Below, piece by piece: positions 1-12,973 of a stretch of DNA of 64,000 bases. Source of the stretch: Plasmodium malariae (Eukaryota; Apicomplexa; Aconoidasida; Haemosporida; Plasmodiidae); NCBI RefSeq assembly GCF_900090045.1, contig NC_041785.1, positions 248,001 to 312,000 on the forward strand, given 5' to 3'. Under the pieces are notes generated by a model. It was not told the DNA's origin, did not search any database, and worked only from the letters and a program-made list of their open reading frames with translations. How positions within the stretch are numbered: position 1 is the stretch's first letter; the number at the start of each line of letters is the position of its first letter. The translations under genes were made by a program, and so were the position numbers.

Positions 1-1556
1 AAAAATAAAAATGCTTATTTCCTTGCTTATCATTTTATGTTTTTGTACAAATTTAAAAATTTGTTATATAAATATTATTATCTTAATCATTATGTAATCA
101 AAATAATAATATAATTAATGTCGAAATCCTCTTTCGTATTGGAACAACATAGTGACCAACAATGTTAAAAATATAATTCATACATTTACACGAAAAACTA
201 AAATTACATTAATAAATATCAACTAATCCCTAGCAATAGCTTAGATAATATATATAAAACTTAAAATATGTTTATGAAATATATATTAAAAAAATTTCCC
301 TTTTTACTTTTAATTAAAAAATGAAAAGTACAAATATGGAATTATTAGTACTAGTCAAAATAAAGCATACGAATTTTTATGTATTTTTAAAGTACCTTTA
401 TATCTTTAATTAATATATATAGACAACCATAAAATATTCCATAAATATTAAAATAAATACCTATATATAATGAATATATTGTATAAGATATATATTTATT
501 TTCATTATCTCCAAAGATGATTTAGTTTTTTATATGTATATTCACATATGTAAAATTTTACAATTACATAAAAAAAAAAATTTTTATAGATATTGCCTTT
601 TAATATATATTAATATTTAATAAACTAAATTAATTTTTTAGTAATGTAATAATAAAAAAAAAATACATTGTTTAATTACATCTAAAATCCCTTTTGATAT
701 ATATTTATTTCATTTTTGCAAAAGAGAATTAACACCAAAATTATGCAAAATAATAAATGTCTTTTATTCTTCAATCAGATGTAAAGGTAGATAATCCATA
801 AGTTACTATGCATTTATAAATAATTTATATTTCATGACGATATTTTTTTATTACATATTAATAACTTCACAATTATATAGTTAAAAAAAAACTAATATTA
901 TATTAGGAAGCTTTTCATAATAATTATTCTTTTTAACATATTTCTCATAAATTTATTTTATATAATAAATATTCAGTTTTTACTGTAGTAAAAGACATGT
1001 TTCCATTTATATGTATGTACATACATTACAACGGAACAAAATATATTCACTCACATTTATTACGTATAAAAAAAGACATATTAACTTTTAATATTAAAAC
1101 TAATGATTTATTTTTTGTATTCAACAAATAATTATTTTTTACTGAAACAATATAATATATAAAAAATGTTATTTTTCATAGATCAGTGGTACATGACCAC
1201 AAGACTTTATTTAAACTATAAGGATTGTCATGTTATATATATAATCTAACACATATATTTTTTTTATGAAAAAATATATAAAAACAAAAATAAATACATT
1301 AGTCTTTACTATTTAATTAAAATGAAAATATACTTGAAAATACATTTTTATGAATATTATAGCATTGAATTTCATAGAAAATTCAAAAACAATATTTACT
1401 AAAATTATCCATAAAAAAAAACACGTATATGCATGTGTATATATAAAATTTATCCAACTATATATGTTTCTAATAATTATATAACAAAATATATCATTAA
1501 TATTACTTATTGTTAAAGACTATGTACTGTAAGAAACATACTCCTTAGTGTCTGTT
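1..1556. other. AT-rich intergenic DNA, 3' side of pseudogene A
   Basis: No gene is recognisable. The stretch is A/T-rich with short homopolymers and TA runs and lies downstream of the minus-strand pseudogene A. Open frames here are short, low in complexity and lack splice-linked signal exons. Confidence 0.6.
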
Positions 1557-2517
1557 TTATTGTTTCGTGAACTCAATTTTTTTATAGTTTTTTACTTTTT
1601 TATGGTAAATACAATTCTTAATATAACTGCATCGCCTAACGTAAGAAAGAATGTACAGTATATTAACGTCCAAAATAAACTTGTTATATATAATTTTAAA
1701 TCCTCACTACTACTATCAACAACCTTGAAAATCACATAAAAAGTGGACGTTTTCATTAAATTTTAACCCAAAATTCTTCGACAACCGTTACCTTCATAGA
1801 ATTTCTTCACTATCCTTAATAACCTCCTTACAAGTCCCAACCCACGCGAATAATCTAATATGATTGATACAGTTAACAACAATAATAATGATAAAGGTAA
1901 AAAAAATATTAATCCGTATTTTTTACGCAATATTTTTTTGTTAAGCTTATCCCTAACTGTCTTGTTTTTATGAAAATTCTTAAAATCAAGTTCTTTGAAT
2001 ATTTTTTTTTTCTAAATGAGAACATATTTTTTGTTTCAAATATACAAAATTTATCTTTCATATTTTTTTATATCCTTTTGCATTTCTTAGTAATCTTTCA
2101 TTAGATTGTTTCTTTTTGCTTGCGACAAATTTTTCATAATAAGATATATCAATTTTGTAGTTTACTCCATTTAGTATTTCTTCTTTTAAAAATAAAATAA
2201 CTGAATCCATATACATCTTATATTTTACCAGTAAACTATAATTTCTTATGCATAATTTTTTACGATTATTGTAGAATTTAACCAAAGATTTAATATGCAT
2301 AATCTGAAAAAACAAAAAAAAAAATTTTCATTTAATAAAATGAATAAATACATACTAAAAAAAAGTACTAACATAAATAAAACACAAAAAACATAGTAAA
2401 TATATATATACTTAATTAAATTTATCATACCATATACGTGCACAAATGACATATCTAACTTAAAAGAATAAACGTAGAAATTTTAATAAATAATATTGAC
2501 TTAATTGTTAGTTCCAT
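1557..2517 (-). pseudogene. fam-l/fam-m-type exported protein, pseudogene (A)
   Basis: Degenerate two-exon exported-protein gene. Exon 1 is 2431-2517 (29 codons, hydrophobic signal or anchor, starts MELTIKS) and the intron is 2304-2430 (GTATGA...TTTCAG). Exon 2 starts at 2303 in phase 0 and carries a PEXEL-like block, RNYSLLVKY, in which the usual first arginine is serine. Lesions: an in-frame TAG in exon 1 where the family has Trp (before ICH); a frameshift at the A7 run near 2062-2068 (one base short); an in-frame TAA at 1763-1765; and a further frame change before the C-terminal YHKKVK-type lysine-rich tail, which ends near 1557. A hydrophobic segment follows KKYGLIF. The order of conserved blocks (FETK, FKELDF, DKLNKKI, then a membrane segment) matches pseudogene H. 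The family is inferred to be P. malariae fam-l/fam-m; I cannot separate the two reliably. Confidence 0.8.
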
Positions 2518-5500
2518 GTTATAGAAGTTTGAAACGGTAATATAATAAGAGGATAAAATTAACAATAATTAAATATTTGATAATGATAAAAGACACTATT
2601 ATTTTTTGTTTAATGTTTCTATTATTTTTTCGTAAAATGAAAATATGTATATACTATAACATTTTTTACAATAGAAACAAGGAAAAATAAAATACAAATG
2701 AACTACAGTGTTTTTATCATAATGTTATTTATAAAAAAAATAAATTTAAAATAATATAAATTGAATTTATTAGTAAATATTCTAAATTTATATAAAAATT
2801 ATTTAATGTGGCAGAGTAATTATATTATTCTTTATTAAATTTTTTAAAAATAAAATAAACAAAATATACATTCCATTTTGTTCTATATCTACATAATGTG
2901 CTTTTATGGAATAAAGAAAGTAGAGAATATATATAATACACTGTAATGTTTATTAAGAGAATAACTGCTAATTTTAATGATGTATTCCTATTGATATTTC
3001 TAATTTCATTAACATTCCAATTTTGAAAAACAGGTTATTGTTGCTAAAATATATCAAATATTATAAAAATATAATATTTGTAATATTAAACGAAAAAAAA
3101 AACTTTTTATGATATATTAATTATAACGAAATAATTAAGTACTAATTAAATATATGAACTTTTTATCTTATATTATATCTTTAAAATTTACAATTTATAA
3201 CATAATAAATAACCTATGGAAAAATATTTTTCTAAACAGTAAGTAAATTATAATAATTTATTTTTGTATAATAATTGCTGAAAAGTATGATTTTTAATTA
3301 ATGTTAATTTTTACTATTATTTGAAAATGAAATGATCATAAATTCTTCTATTAAGTATTTTTTTTTTTTAATTATATATAAATTTTTATAAAAAATATTA
3401 ATATAGAAAAAAAAAAATTTTTCCCTGTCTAGAATGTACTAATATCATAATAATAAAATTTCCTTAATATGTATGTCCTTTCTGCCATGTATAGGCATGT
3501 TTTCCTTTTTTGATGTGAATACATTTAATTAAATAATTTAAAAAAATTTATATTAAGTAGAAATAAAACAAAAATTACATGAGTGTAACAAGAATATATG
3601 TTACTATTGTTTCATTTATTCCTAAAACGTTATAATAAAAAAATTAATAATTTCCTACGTCTGTAACTAATATAAATTATAATTGCAAACATAAATTTTT
3701 AAGATTTTCTACAAAATAATATTAACAGATATACAAACTCTTAAATAAGTATACAAATAATTTAAATAAAATAATATAATTTAATATAATATCATATTTT
3801 TAATATGAACTAAGAAAATAAAAATTAGAAAACCTTAAAATTTTTATTAATAAGGCGCCCATTTTTTTTGTGCACGTGTTTCCAGATATATATCTCAAGA
3901 TATTTATGATCAACTAAACATTTCCTTAAAATGGATTTCTTTTATATTTTCCATGGGATAAGGAATATTATTTCAATTGTATATACTGATAGATTAATAA
4001 ATCAAATGTTTATATTAATTCAGGTTTCAGATAGAATTCATGGAAGAATACTTTTAAAATATTATCGTTTGATACAATAGAATACGTGTAAATATACTCA
4101 ATTCTAAAAGAAGTAATATAATCTTATTTTATTAAAAAATTTATAAAAATATATTAATATATGAATAAATGTATATTAACTCATTTAGCACTAATAGAAG
4201 TACAATAACCTTTATATGAACTAACCTATATGTATAAAATTGTTTTTATTTTACTTAATATTATATTATTAAATAGAGGTGTATTACAAATTTCCAAAAC
4301 ACATTTAGTTATTAATATAAATCCTATATACTTTTGCGCATAAGTTCTTATTGATGAGGTAAACGAATATATATAGCAAAAACATCAAGTAACACAAATG
4401 TATAAATAATTATCCTTATATAATTAGATTACTAGAATAAATGCATTTATAATTAAAAATTATTTACTTTTTATTTAATGGTTAAATGATTTTTATTAAT
4501 ATATGATTTATTTTTATTAAGTTAGTTATTCTTTTAGAGAGAAAAAGTGTAATTGTTCTATAATACTATCTAATATTATACTAACCTTAATTTAATATTT
4601 TGTTCACAATATATTTTCAAAAACAAATATGTAAAATTTCCTTTTTTTATATTTAAGTAATGTTTACAAAGCAGATTTATATTTAACAATTACGTAATTT
4701 AATAAAGTGATTTATATGCTTTGATTACTTCATTTAATTATAATGCTTTATGAAAACTAAATTGATAATGTGCTGTTCATAGATCATTCTTAAAACTTAA
4801 ATTATTATAGTACATATTTAAATTTTATTTCTAAACTATTTAAAAAAAAACGAAAGAACCAATAACTATATCCATAAACAAAAGAAATTTTAAAATATAT
4901 GTATCCTTTAATAATTTTTTTTTTATAAAGTTTATAAGTTAACTTTTATTTTAATTAAACTTACTCATAAATAAAAAAAAAAAAGGATTTGAATTTTATT
5001 AACTGAACAACAGATTTCCATATATAATCTAAAAGTAAAACTTAAAAATTAGATCTTAAAAAATCATCAAATAATGGTAAACTTAAAAAAAAAAAAACAT
5101 AAAATGCATGACTGTTAAATATATTAATTGCTTCATTCCATAATTAAAGTTGTAGTAATTCAAATTTAATATATTAAATTAAATGAATATTTATTTATTG
5201 TAATATTTATTTACTTAAAACTTGTAAAATATAATTTTCTATATAAAAGAAATTATATAGCGAATATTAAGAAATATCAATTTCGAATTTTAATGAAGCA
5301 CAAGATATTTTTATATATGTATATATATTTTAACCCAGAGTATTATATGACATTATATAAAAACACCATAAGATGAACAACAATATAAAAAAAAAACTAT
5401 TATAGATATTTATTACATAAATAAAATTTTTGTTTCTTACACTTGTGCATCAATTTATATTTATATATAATCTAGATTGAATAATAATATTTTTATTTAT

Positions 5501-5600
5501 ATAAGAGATTAGTTTAAGCATATAATTTTCTTAATCACAAAGAATATTTTCAATAGATAAATGAAAAAATCTTTTTCTTAAAGATATGTATTCATTATAA
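2518..5600. other. AT-rich intergenic DNA upstream of A, downstream of B
   Basis: No gene is seen. It holds the 5' flank of A, including the short conserved block at 2956-2982 and an A-tract near 3402-3415, about 880-900 bp upstream of A's start. A similar A-tract sits at a similar distance upstream of D, F, G and H. The remainder is low-complexity A/T DNA. Confidence 0.55.
2956..2982. promoter_or_regulatory. Conserved upstream block, copy A
   Basis: AGAGAATAACTGCTAATT and following bases, about 440 bp upstream of A's start codon. Near-matching blocks lie at the same distance upstream of F (22135-22158) and G (27711-27740). Conservation and constant spacing are seen; a regulatory role is inferred. 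It may only be residual duplication homology. Confidence 0.35.
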
Positions 5601-6476
5601 CTAAGATTTAAGTTCATTTTTATTTACTTCAATTACATATTTTAAGAATTTTACGAGAATAAAAATAACCATTGAAACACTTAATATAGATGTTGATAAT
5701 GCAATGAACTTTGCATTTTCACGTAGATAATATAAAAAATTGTCTGTTCCATTAAGTGGAATAAGATCCTTCCAAGTTTGGGAGAAAAATTGATCTAAAA
5801 TATATATTACAGATGCTGTTAAAAAAAGTATTACTGGTAGAACAAATATCAAAGCTGTACTTATAAATACAGAACGTTTTAAACTTTTTTTCTGAGAAGG
5901 ATCTCTACTTTTCCTATATTTATATATAATACAAAATACCCTATATAATAGTTTTTCAAAAAAAGTATATATTGTTGTATATGGTTTACATATAACAGAC
6001 GTACATTTTTTAACTAATGATTTGGCTGCAAATTTTGAATTATATTTTTTTTTAGATACGCTTCTTCCACTGCAATCTGATTCAGCAGAGTATTTTTTAT
6101 TTTTTAAATAATCATTTTTGTTTAGATGTAATTTATGTTTGTATCCCAACTTGATTGTTTTATTCTTATCTTCTGATAATATTCTATTATTTCTTGAATT
6201 TAATATGATACATTCACAGTTTCTATCGTATAAATATTCATCAGAATTACACTACAAAGAAAAAAAAAATATTCATGTTGTGTATAATATGAGATATTAA
6301 TTTACAATTAAAAAAAATTTTCTTTTAAATATATATAATATCAAATAAAAAAAATATAAAGCAAATTATCTGGCATGTAAATGTGGTACCAAATTATAAA
6401 TATAAGAGTAGATGAAATTAAAAATGATAAATATTGTAGTTTTAACTAAAATAAAATATTTAATATTCCCTTTCAT
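5601..6476 (-). CDS. Plasmodium exported protein, two TM, canonical PEXEL (B)
   Basis: Join of exon 1 6390-6476 (29 codons, hydrophobic, MKGNIKYF...) and exon 2 5601-6251; the intron 6252-6389 has GTACCA at the donor and TTTGTAG at the acceptor. The predicted protein has 245 residues. A canonical RxLxE export motif (RILSE) is at residues 52-56. A basic, serine/lysine-rich linker is followed by a block around CKPYTT...FEKLLY and YKYRKSRDPSQKKSLK, then two membrane segments at about 156-181 and 211-231 and a short charged tail. It is a clear paralogue of C, sharing CKP, FEKL, YKYRK and QKKSLK in the same order. The role is inferred to be export to the infected erythrocyte, probably at a membrane; its function is unknown. 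I cannot tell whether it belongs to fam-m or to an unnamed exported family. No lesion is visible. Confidence 0.8.
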
Positions 6477-8294
6477 TTTGTCAATATTTAATATTATAAT
6501 GTATTTATTTATAAAAAAAAATAGGTCGTATATTGGGGAAATAGAGATGAAAAATAATCTTCTTTCATCTGTTATTTTATTTTTTTATATTACTTTTTCT
6601 TACATAGTATTAAATTGTTTAAGCAAAACACAAATATAAATAATATAACAGAAAATTCAACAATATAAATTCTTTACGAAATATTTAGAAAGAATTTATT
6701 TATAAAAAAACTTCAATTAAAATGACTTCGGTAGAGCTAATTTCATTAATAAACCAATAAATATAAATATACATTCTTCTTTTTTATCTAAAGGAAAAAA
6801 TATAAATTTCTTCTATTAATAATCTTCAAAAAATAAAATAAAATGGCTTCTCTGATTCTTAAAATTTTTGTTTTGCATTTAAAATATAAACAAACTTCTA
6901 TATAAATGATTACATTAATATACATTAGGAATATAACAATTGAAGTATCTATGTTCTTGTAAATATACATAGTTTCTTGTACTTATTAAAAAACTCTAAA
7001 TTATTATATATAATTTAATTCGTGTAATATGTTGGAAAAAAAAAGAACTATATATTTTTATTATTGTAAAAATTATAAGGCTGCGCCTTATATATACTTG
7101 AATCTATAGTGCGTTTATATAATTTTATTGTAGAATATTTATTGGAAGATTGAATTAACATACTAAATTTTGTATTTAGAAAATAAACTCCAAATTATAG
7201 TTTTGTAGTTTTATATCATATTACTATACGTATCACATAATAATTTTTATATAATTTTAAAAAATATATGTTATTTATTATCATTAAAATAGAATGCACA
7301 ATATTTAATAGTTCATTTAATTATATAATTATTTATTTCCTATTAATGAATTACAAATTTATAAGTTATATGGAAATAGTACATTAAAAAAAATAAGAGA
7401 AAAGAAAAATATAAAAGTAAATTTAAGGAAAAATATTTTTACGAATTAGAAAATTAAAAAAAATTTCACCATAATATAATTTTACATTATAAATTTGAAA
7501 GAAAAATATTTTCTTTATTCAATTTTAAGGGATAAAATGTAAATAAAACAATATAATAATATTTTAGAATATCTTTGAATTATTAATTTTTACTTTGAAT
7601 TTTAACAGAGAAAGAACTCCGTATTTATACCTTGTGCTTTATAAATAATTTCTCCCTGGATTCATATATTAAATTATAACTTTTATGAAACAATTTTAAG
7701 TTAAGTAACATAGTTTTTTTATTAATATTACCGACAAATGAAGAAAAACTAATATCCCAATATTTTTATTCATCCTCGTTTGTTGCATTTGGCAACTTGA
7801 GTTAACTATAAAAATATTATATATTAAATAAATTATTTTAATTATAAATAATTAGTTAGTACTAATATATCAAATTAAATTACTGTTCTAAGAAATAATT
7901 AATTGAAAATAAGAAAACGGAATTATAATAATTTTTAATATATTATATAACACATATTACTTTGGAGCATTTCAAAAAATAAGATAATAATTTTTTTATT
8001 TCATGCTTTCATATGTATATACATTTATATATACACACCAAAAGAAAGTATTAAATTACTTCAAAAGAATACATTATTATGGGAACAAAAGTACTAAAAC
8101 ACTATAATTGGTATAAAAAATATATATGTATATTTTTATAGTTATGTATAAATGAACGCTATCTAGCTTGTAAAATATTATCATGTATACAAAACAAAAA
8201 AAAAATGTTAATGCATAATTTCATCAAGAGAAAAGTAAATCTTGACTATTTACAAAAAAGTATAATTTTTCTGAAAGCCATGTATTCATTATAA
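6477..8294. repeat. Intergenic DNA, 5' flank of B, homologous to 5' flank of C
   Basis: No gene is recognisable. About 7560-7930 reads as a diverged copy of about 10320-10690. Both contain a GAGxGAAAGAAC-like string, then a TCTCC/TTTTCT block, then CCAATATTTTxATTC, then GTTATATAAATA-like repeats and finally TTCTAAxAAATAATTAATT. The offset is about 2.77 kb, close to the spacing between genes B and C. Confidence 0.6.
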
Positions 8295-9221
8295 TTAGTT
8301 TTCTATTTCATCTCCTATTTCTATTACATAATTTATAAATTTTACCAGTATATAAATTACCACAGTGATACTTAATATAAATAACGACAATAAAAAAGCT
8401 TGGATTCCACATTTTGTCATAAAGTCATGAAAATATTGACTATTTTCCCCCAATACTAGTTTACCTAGCGGAGGACAAACTAACAAAAGTAATGAAAGTA
8501 CTGTAAAAAAACATATTGACGGTACAGCAAAAGTTAAAACCGCACTCTTACAAGCTGAACATTTTAAACTCTTTTTCTGTATAGAATCTGTACATTTTCT
8601 GTATTTATATATAGCAGCAAATCCTCCATAAATTAACTTTTCGAACATATTATCTAATTTAACAAATGGTTTACATAATACGCATATTTTCTTCTTCAAT
8701 AATTTTGTTGCCTCAACTCTTGAATTACTTTTATTTTTAGATTTAAATTTTTCATAGTATTCTGTTTTACAATTGTTATCATAATTTTCTATTTCACAAT
8801 TACTTTCTTTATTTCTCATATAGTAATATCCATTTCTACGTAAGTTATGTGCTAATGATACTTTTTTCTTTTTTTTCTTAAATTTAGATAATAATCTATA
8901 ATTTCTTGCATATAGTGCTATATTCTCAATATTTTTTATATCTAATATTTTATCAAAGTTATACTAAAAATAAAATAAAACATTTTTATTTTTTAAAATG
9001 TGATATATTTATCTACGCATACAAACAATTTTTTGTTCTAAATATATATATATATATATATTATTTATATATGTATATATAACACGAATGAGCAAAAAAT
9101 ATAAAGAAAATTTACTTCATTATTATAATTATACCTTATTACAGAAATATGAATACATCCAAATGAAATACATAAATATAATAGTTTTAACTGAAATAAA
9201 AAATATCATTTTTACATACAT
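8295..9221 (-). CDS. Plasmodium exported protein, two TM, PEXEL-like (C)
   Basis: Join of exon 1 9135-9221 (29 codons, MYVKMIFF..., signal or anchor) and exon 2 8295-8963; the intron 8964-9134 is GTATAA...TTTTTAG. The predicted protein has 251 residues. A PEXEL-like RLLSK occupies residues 52-56, exactly where B has RILSE, but with lysine in place of the acidic fifth residue. A lysine-rich stretch and a Cys/Asn-rich linker lead into the B-like block (KKKICVLCKPF, FEKLIY, YKYRKCTDSIQKKSLK). Membrane segments lie at about 170-191 and 216-237, with an acidic C-terminus. The frame is open from splice site to stop. The start was chosen because it gives the 29-codon exon shared by the other loci; an internal ATG four codons later is possible. 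The function is unknown beyond likely export. Confidence 0.8.
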
Positions 9222-9698
9222 ACTAAAATTATTTCGTTTATTATCTTTGAATATGTAAATAATTTCCTATGTATACACAAAATTCAAATAAATATATACT
9301 TCCATTTCGTTTGTGACATTATTTTATTTTTTTAAAAAATAATAAATTTTAAAGAAAAAATTAAAAATAGAAAGATTAAATAAGAATAATATAAAAAATA
9401 TTTTAGCAAACATTTCCATAAATTTATTTTTTAAAAACTAAACATTATTTAAAACAATTTTTGGTAAATAGAATTTTGTTATTATATGTTGAAAATACAT
9501 TTTAACATCCTATAAGTGTAAAATTAAATTTCTTTTCGAATACATATCAAATCAAATCAAATGAGTTTTTTTTTGCTCGATGATATCTGTGTTATACATT
9601 TAGAACAAAAAAATTTACGTAATAAGAATAAAAATATATTATCACTTAATAAGAATATAATTATTAATTTTCTGAAAAACATCCTATTAATAATATAG

Positions 9699-9701
9699 TT
9701 A

Positions 9702-9721
<20 letters not shown>
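9699..9721. repeat. (TA)n tract
   Basis: A pure AT dinucleotide run followed by T10, in the 5' flank of C. Confidence 0.9.
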
Positions 9722-9732
<11 letters not shown>

Positions 9733-11257
9733 ACATTATTTTTTAATTAAAAAATATAAATTATCATATAGAATATAATTACAAAGGCAGTATAAAAAAG
9801 AAAAAATAAAAAAACTAGAAATTTTTTTTTATTGTATAAATTTTGATCGAACATATGATATACGGCTTTAAATATATAAAAAGTTTATATATTCTATTTG
9901 TTAAAATTTGAATGTAAAATTTAAATTACATACAAAATTTTTATATCTTAAAAAGTGTAATCCAAATTAATGCTTTTAAATTTTTTCATCATATTAATAT
10001 AAGTACAATACTATAATTTTTATGTAATATAAAAAGTATTTTTTAGTTATTATAACAAAAAAAGTATTCATTAAACTTAAGAATTCAATTAAGTATATAT
10101 ATGTATATTTTTTTTATTAAAATATTATAAATATAAAACTTCTACTGTAATATTAATATTAAAAAATAAAAATATAAAAACATATTTACTAAAAAACATT
10201 TTTAGTAATTAAGTTAATTTTAATTGATATATTAACAAAATATAACATAAAAAAAAATAATTTAGAACATAAATGAATGTATTCGAAAATTTCGAAATGT
10301 TAATATATAAAGTATTATACAATAAACCTTATAAAAATAATTGATATACTAATTTTTTTATTGAAAATTTTTAAAGAGTGAAAGAACACTGTATTCTATT
10401 TTTATGCGCTAATAAATATTTTCTAGATCAATGTAATAATGTATAACTGTTATGCAACTAATGTAAATAAAATAAATTATATTTTATCGGAATAATGACT
10501 ACTTAATCAAACATATTTGTACTCCAATATTTTCATTCCTTTCTTTTTGTTTCTCATACACTTAGGCGTTAGTTATATAAATATTATTCATTAAATACAT
10601 TATTGTAGTTATATAAATAATTAATGTATTCTTATTTATATAATAAAATTACTCTTCTAAAAAATAATTAATTAAATGAAAAAAAAAAATCATTAAATTA
10701 AATACATTATATTTACTATCACTATGAGGAAATGATACAAAAATACAATATTTACTCATTTCACCATTTCATAAGTATATGATTAGATATAATATATATA
10801 TTTATATATATATTTATAAACAGTTTTAGAAATATTCTTGGTTTTAGACGTTTGATGTTACATATTTTGTTTCGGATATTGTATATTTAAATTTTTTTAC
10901 AAAAATAAAATAGTTCATAATAATAATAATAATATATCTTACATAGAATATCCACTAATACAAGTGAAATATATTTATTTTTTTGATAATAAATTAATAT
11001 TTTTTAGATTCTCAATTAAATAATTTATCTTGTCACATTTAAAAGTTCCTTTTTCCTAAACCATTTATGAATGATATATTTAATAAAAAAATCAATATCA
11101 TTTTTAACTAGTTAATTACACATGTTCATCAAAATTAAAATTTTTTGCATAAATAATTTTCACCACTTTCTGTAATATATAATTTTCTCTTTAGTAAATG
11201 TATATATCCTATACTAATGGAATTATTATATATATTCTTGTTCTTATGTATCTATTG

Positions 11258-11288
<31 letters not shown>

Positions 11289-11289
11289 T
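11258..11289. repeat. (TA)n tract with one G interruption
   Basis: An AT dinucleotide run broken once by TGTA, intergenic between C and D. Confidence 0.85.
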
Positions 11290-12973
11290 TATTTATTTTA
11301 ACGCCTTAATACATTTTTATCTCTTTTATATATATCTATTGTAATGTACACGTGTTCTCATAAAAACAAGTAGAATAATAGTTTATTTTTCTTCTAATAA
11401 GTGTTTTCATTAATGATATGTAATAACGCTCTATATGACATCATTTATTTCAGTATTTTGTTTAAAATTAAATGATATGGCACAATATATATATTCAGTT
11501 AAAATAATATTATACTATTATTTCATTAAGTATAAATTATATAATGGTATTTACTATATAGCTATTATTTCTTTGCAACTAAGGGAGTAGTACTAATGTG
11601 TCTATTAAAATACGTCATCACAAAATTATATATTTCAATTAATCATGAAATGGAGGGACATTTCATGCCTCACCTTTTTGTTATCATACAATGACATATG
11701 TATCATTTAATTATAGCATATTAGTGTCATTTATTTTTACTAATTAACTTCTTATGTTCAAAAAATATTTAACACTTTCATATCCTCTATGATTTTACTT
11801 ATACTTATCCAATATAATGTTCACTAAAAAAACAAAAAAAAGTTAAATTTATTTGTCTATCACAAAACATAAGATTTATCAAATATACACATGTAAAACA
11901 AATATAAATATAATAGCCAATTTCCTTTGTTATATATTCATTCCTTTCCTTATACATAATTATTAACAAGGGAAGTTTTAGAAAAATAATTAATAAAAAA
12001 TAAAAGCTGCATTCTATATTACACGCATGACAAAGAACATAATATTAAGCGGAAATTTCAAAGTATAGTAATGTGTAAAATGTAATAAAATTAGTAACGA
12101 AATTATAGTATACATTGAAATAAATTTATTAAAATAAAAACAAGAACTGTTATTCTTTTATCTTCTATTATTTATAAAGTCATAAATTTTTTACTGTTTT
12201 GTGCCTTACATAATGCTATAATTATTAATTAAACAAAATGTTTCTTAATAAAAAAGACCGAACAGAAAAATGGATATAAAGGAATTATCATAGATATTAT
12301 TTAAAAATTTTCATATTATCTATTGCATTAAGTTACATTGATTTTTTTTTTTTTTTAAATTTATCTTAGCTCTCATATAATAAATTTATACTTTAAGGAA
12401 TATTAAATAAATGTTGACGACATTTATATAACCTGTAATTTACTTTTTATATATATTTAAGAAGAATAAAGTAAAAAGAAAAAATAACAATATATGTGCA
12501 TTCATTCACTTCAGTTCTTTATATGAAAAAGAGGAGAATTAATATTTTTTATAAAATTAATAAAACTATTCTTTGATTATATCAAATAATTTTTAAGATA
12601 CAACAAGGTAATAATAAAAATTAAACTATATTTTTCTGTTACATATGTAAACTACACAAGATAATCATAAATTTATTGGAATCACTATATTTAGTAAAAA
12701 TTTTAACTTGTATATATACATATATTATTCATAAGGATATATTGAAATAAGCAAATATACATATATAGACATAATATTTTGTCAAACTAAAACATATTTT
12801 AATATACAATTTGTAAAATATAAAAACATTCAAATTAACCAAAAAATTTAAAGTTTATTTTTATTGTTTCCTATAAAAAGGAATAGGCATTTACAGGTGA
12901 ATTTATTAGAGCTGCACAATTATATTTATGCTTTTGACATATATATATAAGAAAATAATTCATAATAATTTTT

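Larger units (their letters stand above)
5300..10750. repeat. Tandem duplication of the B and C units
   Basis: Two neighbouring units of about 2.7 kb, each with one two-exon gene of the same protein class in the same orientation and matching 5' flanks (see 6477-8294). Boundaries are approximate. Similarity is clearest in the coding exons and at 7560-7930 versus 10320-10690. Confidence 0.6.
9222..12973. other. AT-rich intergenic DNA between C and D
   Basis: No gene is recognised. Contents: a TA tract at about 9699-9721 next to a T-run; the 5' flank of C, similar to that of B; a TA/GTATA tract at 11258-11289; and the 3' flank of D (about 11.8-12.9 kb), which resembles the 3' flank of F. A matching example is the TTTAAATTTAxxxTAGCTCT string near 12.36 and 20.22 kb. 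Confidence 0.5.

Noticed and set aside
100..200. Similarity of GGAACAACxTAGT strings near 140 and 18985
   Set aside because: Only a short match; it may be part of shared 3' flanks of A and F, but I could not follow it far enough to claim it.
2246..2452. Open frame on the minus strand across the A intron
   Set aside because: It is the exon 1 end and intron read through in a different frame; the spliced model explains it better.
6118..6639. Plus-strand open frames opposite gene B
   Set aside because: Antisense shadows of B's second and first exons.
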